Source: Thermoflexibacter ruber (GTDB taxonomy: Bacteria > Bacteroidota > Bacteroidia > Cytophagales > Thermoflexibacteraceae). Taken from it: a stretch of DNA of 64,000 bases. Made by a program: the position numbers and the translations under genes. The stretch covers positions 56,226 through 120,225 of the forward strand of contig NZ_FONY01000016.1 of the NCBI RefSeq assembly GCF_900113045.1, given 5' to 3'. Below are positions 63,662 to 64,000 of this stretch, piece after piece (positions within the stretch are counted from its first letter, which is position 1; each line of letters starts with the position of its first letter). The notes below the pieces were generated by a model. That model was given only the letters and a program-made list of their open reading frames with translations, made no database searches and had not been told where the DNA came from.

Positions 63662-64000
63662 GGTAATTGTTTAAAAGTCAATTTTTTATGATAAAAAATG
63701 TTCAATATTAATAAATATAGTATATTTGAAAATTACACTAATCAAAGAATACTATGTACTTAATATTGAACACAACAAAACTAATAGAAATTTACATTAC
63801 TTGTGATGACTTTGCTAAAAAATTTGAACAGTATCAATTAAGTCAAGGACAAGTTGTACCACAAGAAAAAATGTCTTGTTCAGAAATCATGGCAATTGTG
63901 ATTTATTATCATATATCAGGCATGAAATGTTTCAAATATTACTATCAAAGTATTATTAAAGGCTATCTAAAATCTTATTTTCCAAACAGTTATACGTATG
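63662..64000 (+). mobile_element. IS982-family insertion sequence, left part, running off the window
   Basis: The region holds the start of an IS982-like transposase. The left inverted repeat and target duplication cannot be fixed without the right end; the boundary is somewhere between about 63640 and 63690. A TATATTTG (63721-63728) could serve as the -7 box for the transposase. Confidence 0.75.
63754..64000 (+). CDS. IS982-family transposase, 3' partial
   Basis: The frame from ATG 63754 is open to the window end (82 codons visible). The sequence (LIEIYITCDDFAKKFEQYQ, then KMSCSEIMAIVIYYHISGMKCFKYYYQ, then LKSYFPNSYTY) is the conserved IS982 transposase N-terminus: a [T/F]xxCDDF start, an LSxSEIMxIxIxxHxSG block and a FPxxxSY segment. 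The DDE catalytic part lies beyond the end, so activity cannot be judged. Confidence 0.85.
   Translation, partial: MYLILNTTKLIEIYITCDDFAKKFEQYQLSQGQVVPQEKMSCSEIMAIVIYYHISGMKCFKYYYQSIIKGYLKSYFPNSYTY

Noticed and set aside
1..64000. tRNA, rRNA or CRISPR arrays
   Set aside because: I looked through the intergenic gaps for tRNA T-loop sequences, rRNA segments and regularly spaced repeats and found none; a covariance-model scan would be the decisive test.

Overview
The window looks like a chromosomal segment of an AT-rich member of the Bacteroidota, most likely of the Cytophagales type. Four observations support this. Secreted proteins end in type IX secretion (T9SS) sorting domains. Several genes have promoters of the phylum's TTG-N19-23-TAnnTTTG form, and starts lack clear Shine-Dalgarno sequences. 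Several families are typical of the phylum (DUF4230, BT_3928-like DoxX, DUF4159, DUF3098, SiaB-type kinase). Large sensor proteins end in SpoIIE/PP2C phosphatase domains. I saw no rRNA, tRNA or CRISPR array.

Layout. 1-16.3 kb: a 5'-truncated SLC12-like transporter, tyrS, an acyl-CoA dehydrogenase, two large repetitive T9SS cell-surface proteins (1166 and 1538 aa), an LD-carboxypeptidase with a small membrane protein, and an LVIVD beta-propeller protein. 16.5-21.6 kb: DUF4230 and DoxX-like membrane proteins, a lone oligopeptide-type ABC permease, an MptE-like protein, a SixA-type phosphatase and a hemolysin III-type membrane protein. 21.65-23.6 kb: a compact Type II restriction-modification pair whose methyltransferase closely resembles YhdJ (ATGCAT). 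23.7-26.5 kb: an lptC / small membrane protein / CorC-like / MBL-hydrolase operon. 26.5-29.8 kb (minus): mazG, clpS, gatC and a secreted amidase. 29.9-45.2 kb: an M1 peptidase, prfA, a GH32 lipoprotein, a VUT (queuosine precursor) transporter, a methyltransferase, a myo-inositol oxygenase, a GNAT, DUF4159, DUF3098, metK, a TPR-adenylate cyclase, mnmE and metF. 45.3-54 kb: an M14 peptidase, a PVC-type haem/HEAT lipoprotein, a subtilase and an MscS channel. 54-54.8 kb: an ECF-like sigma factor with a tiny partner gene. 54.95-63.2 kb: a secreted hypothetical protein followed by a signalling block of two transmembrane SpoIIE phosphatases, a SiaB-like kinase and a SiaC-like (DUF1987) phosphoprotein. 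63.5-64 kb: the first 56 codons of a gene that appears to be cut by an IS982-family element running off the window.

How the parts work together. The most system-like region is 55.7-63.2 kb. It has the phosphatase/kinase/substrate parts of the Pseudomonas SiaABCD switch, with two sensory phosphatases and no adjacent diguanylate cyclase (SiaD). The natural output is therefore missing or different. The second notable point is the restriction-modification pair: scanning the whole window by eye I found only one ATGCAT, and it lies inside the endonuclease gene itself. That is what a long-resident ATGCAT-specific system would leave behind. Convergent gene pairs are separated by symmetrical hairpins, and several promoter boxes fix or correct start codons, including a probably leaderless tyrS.
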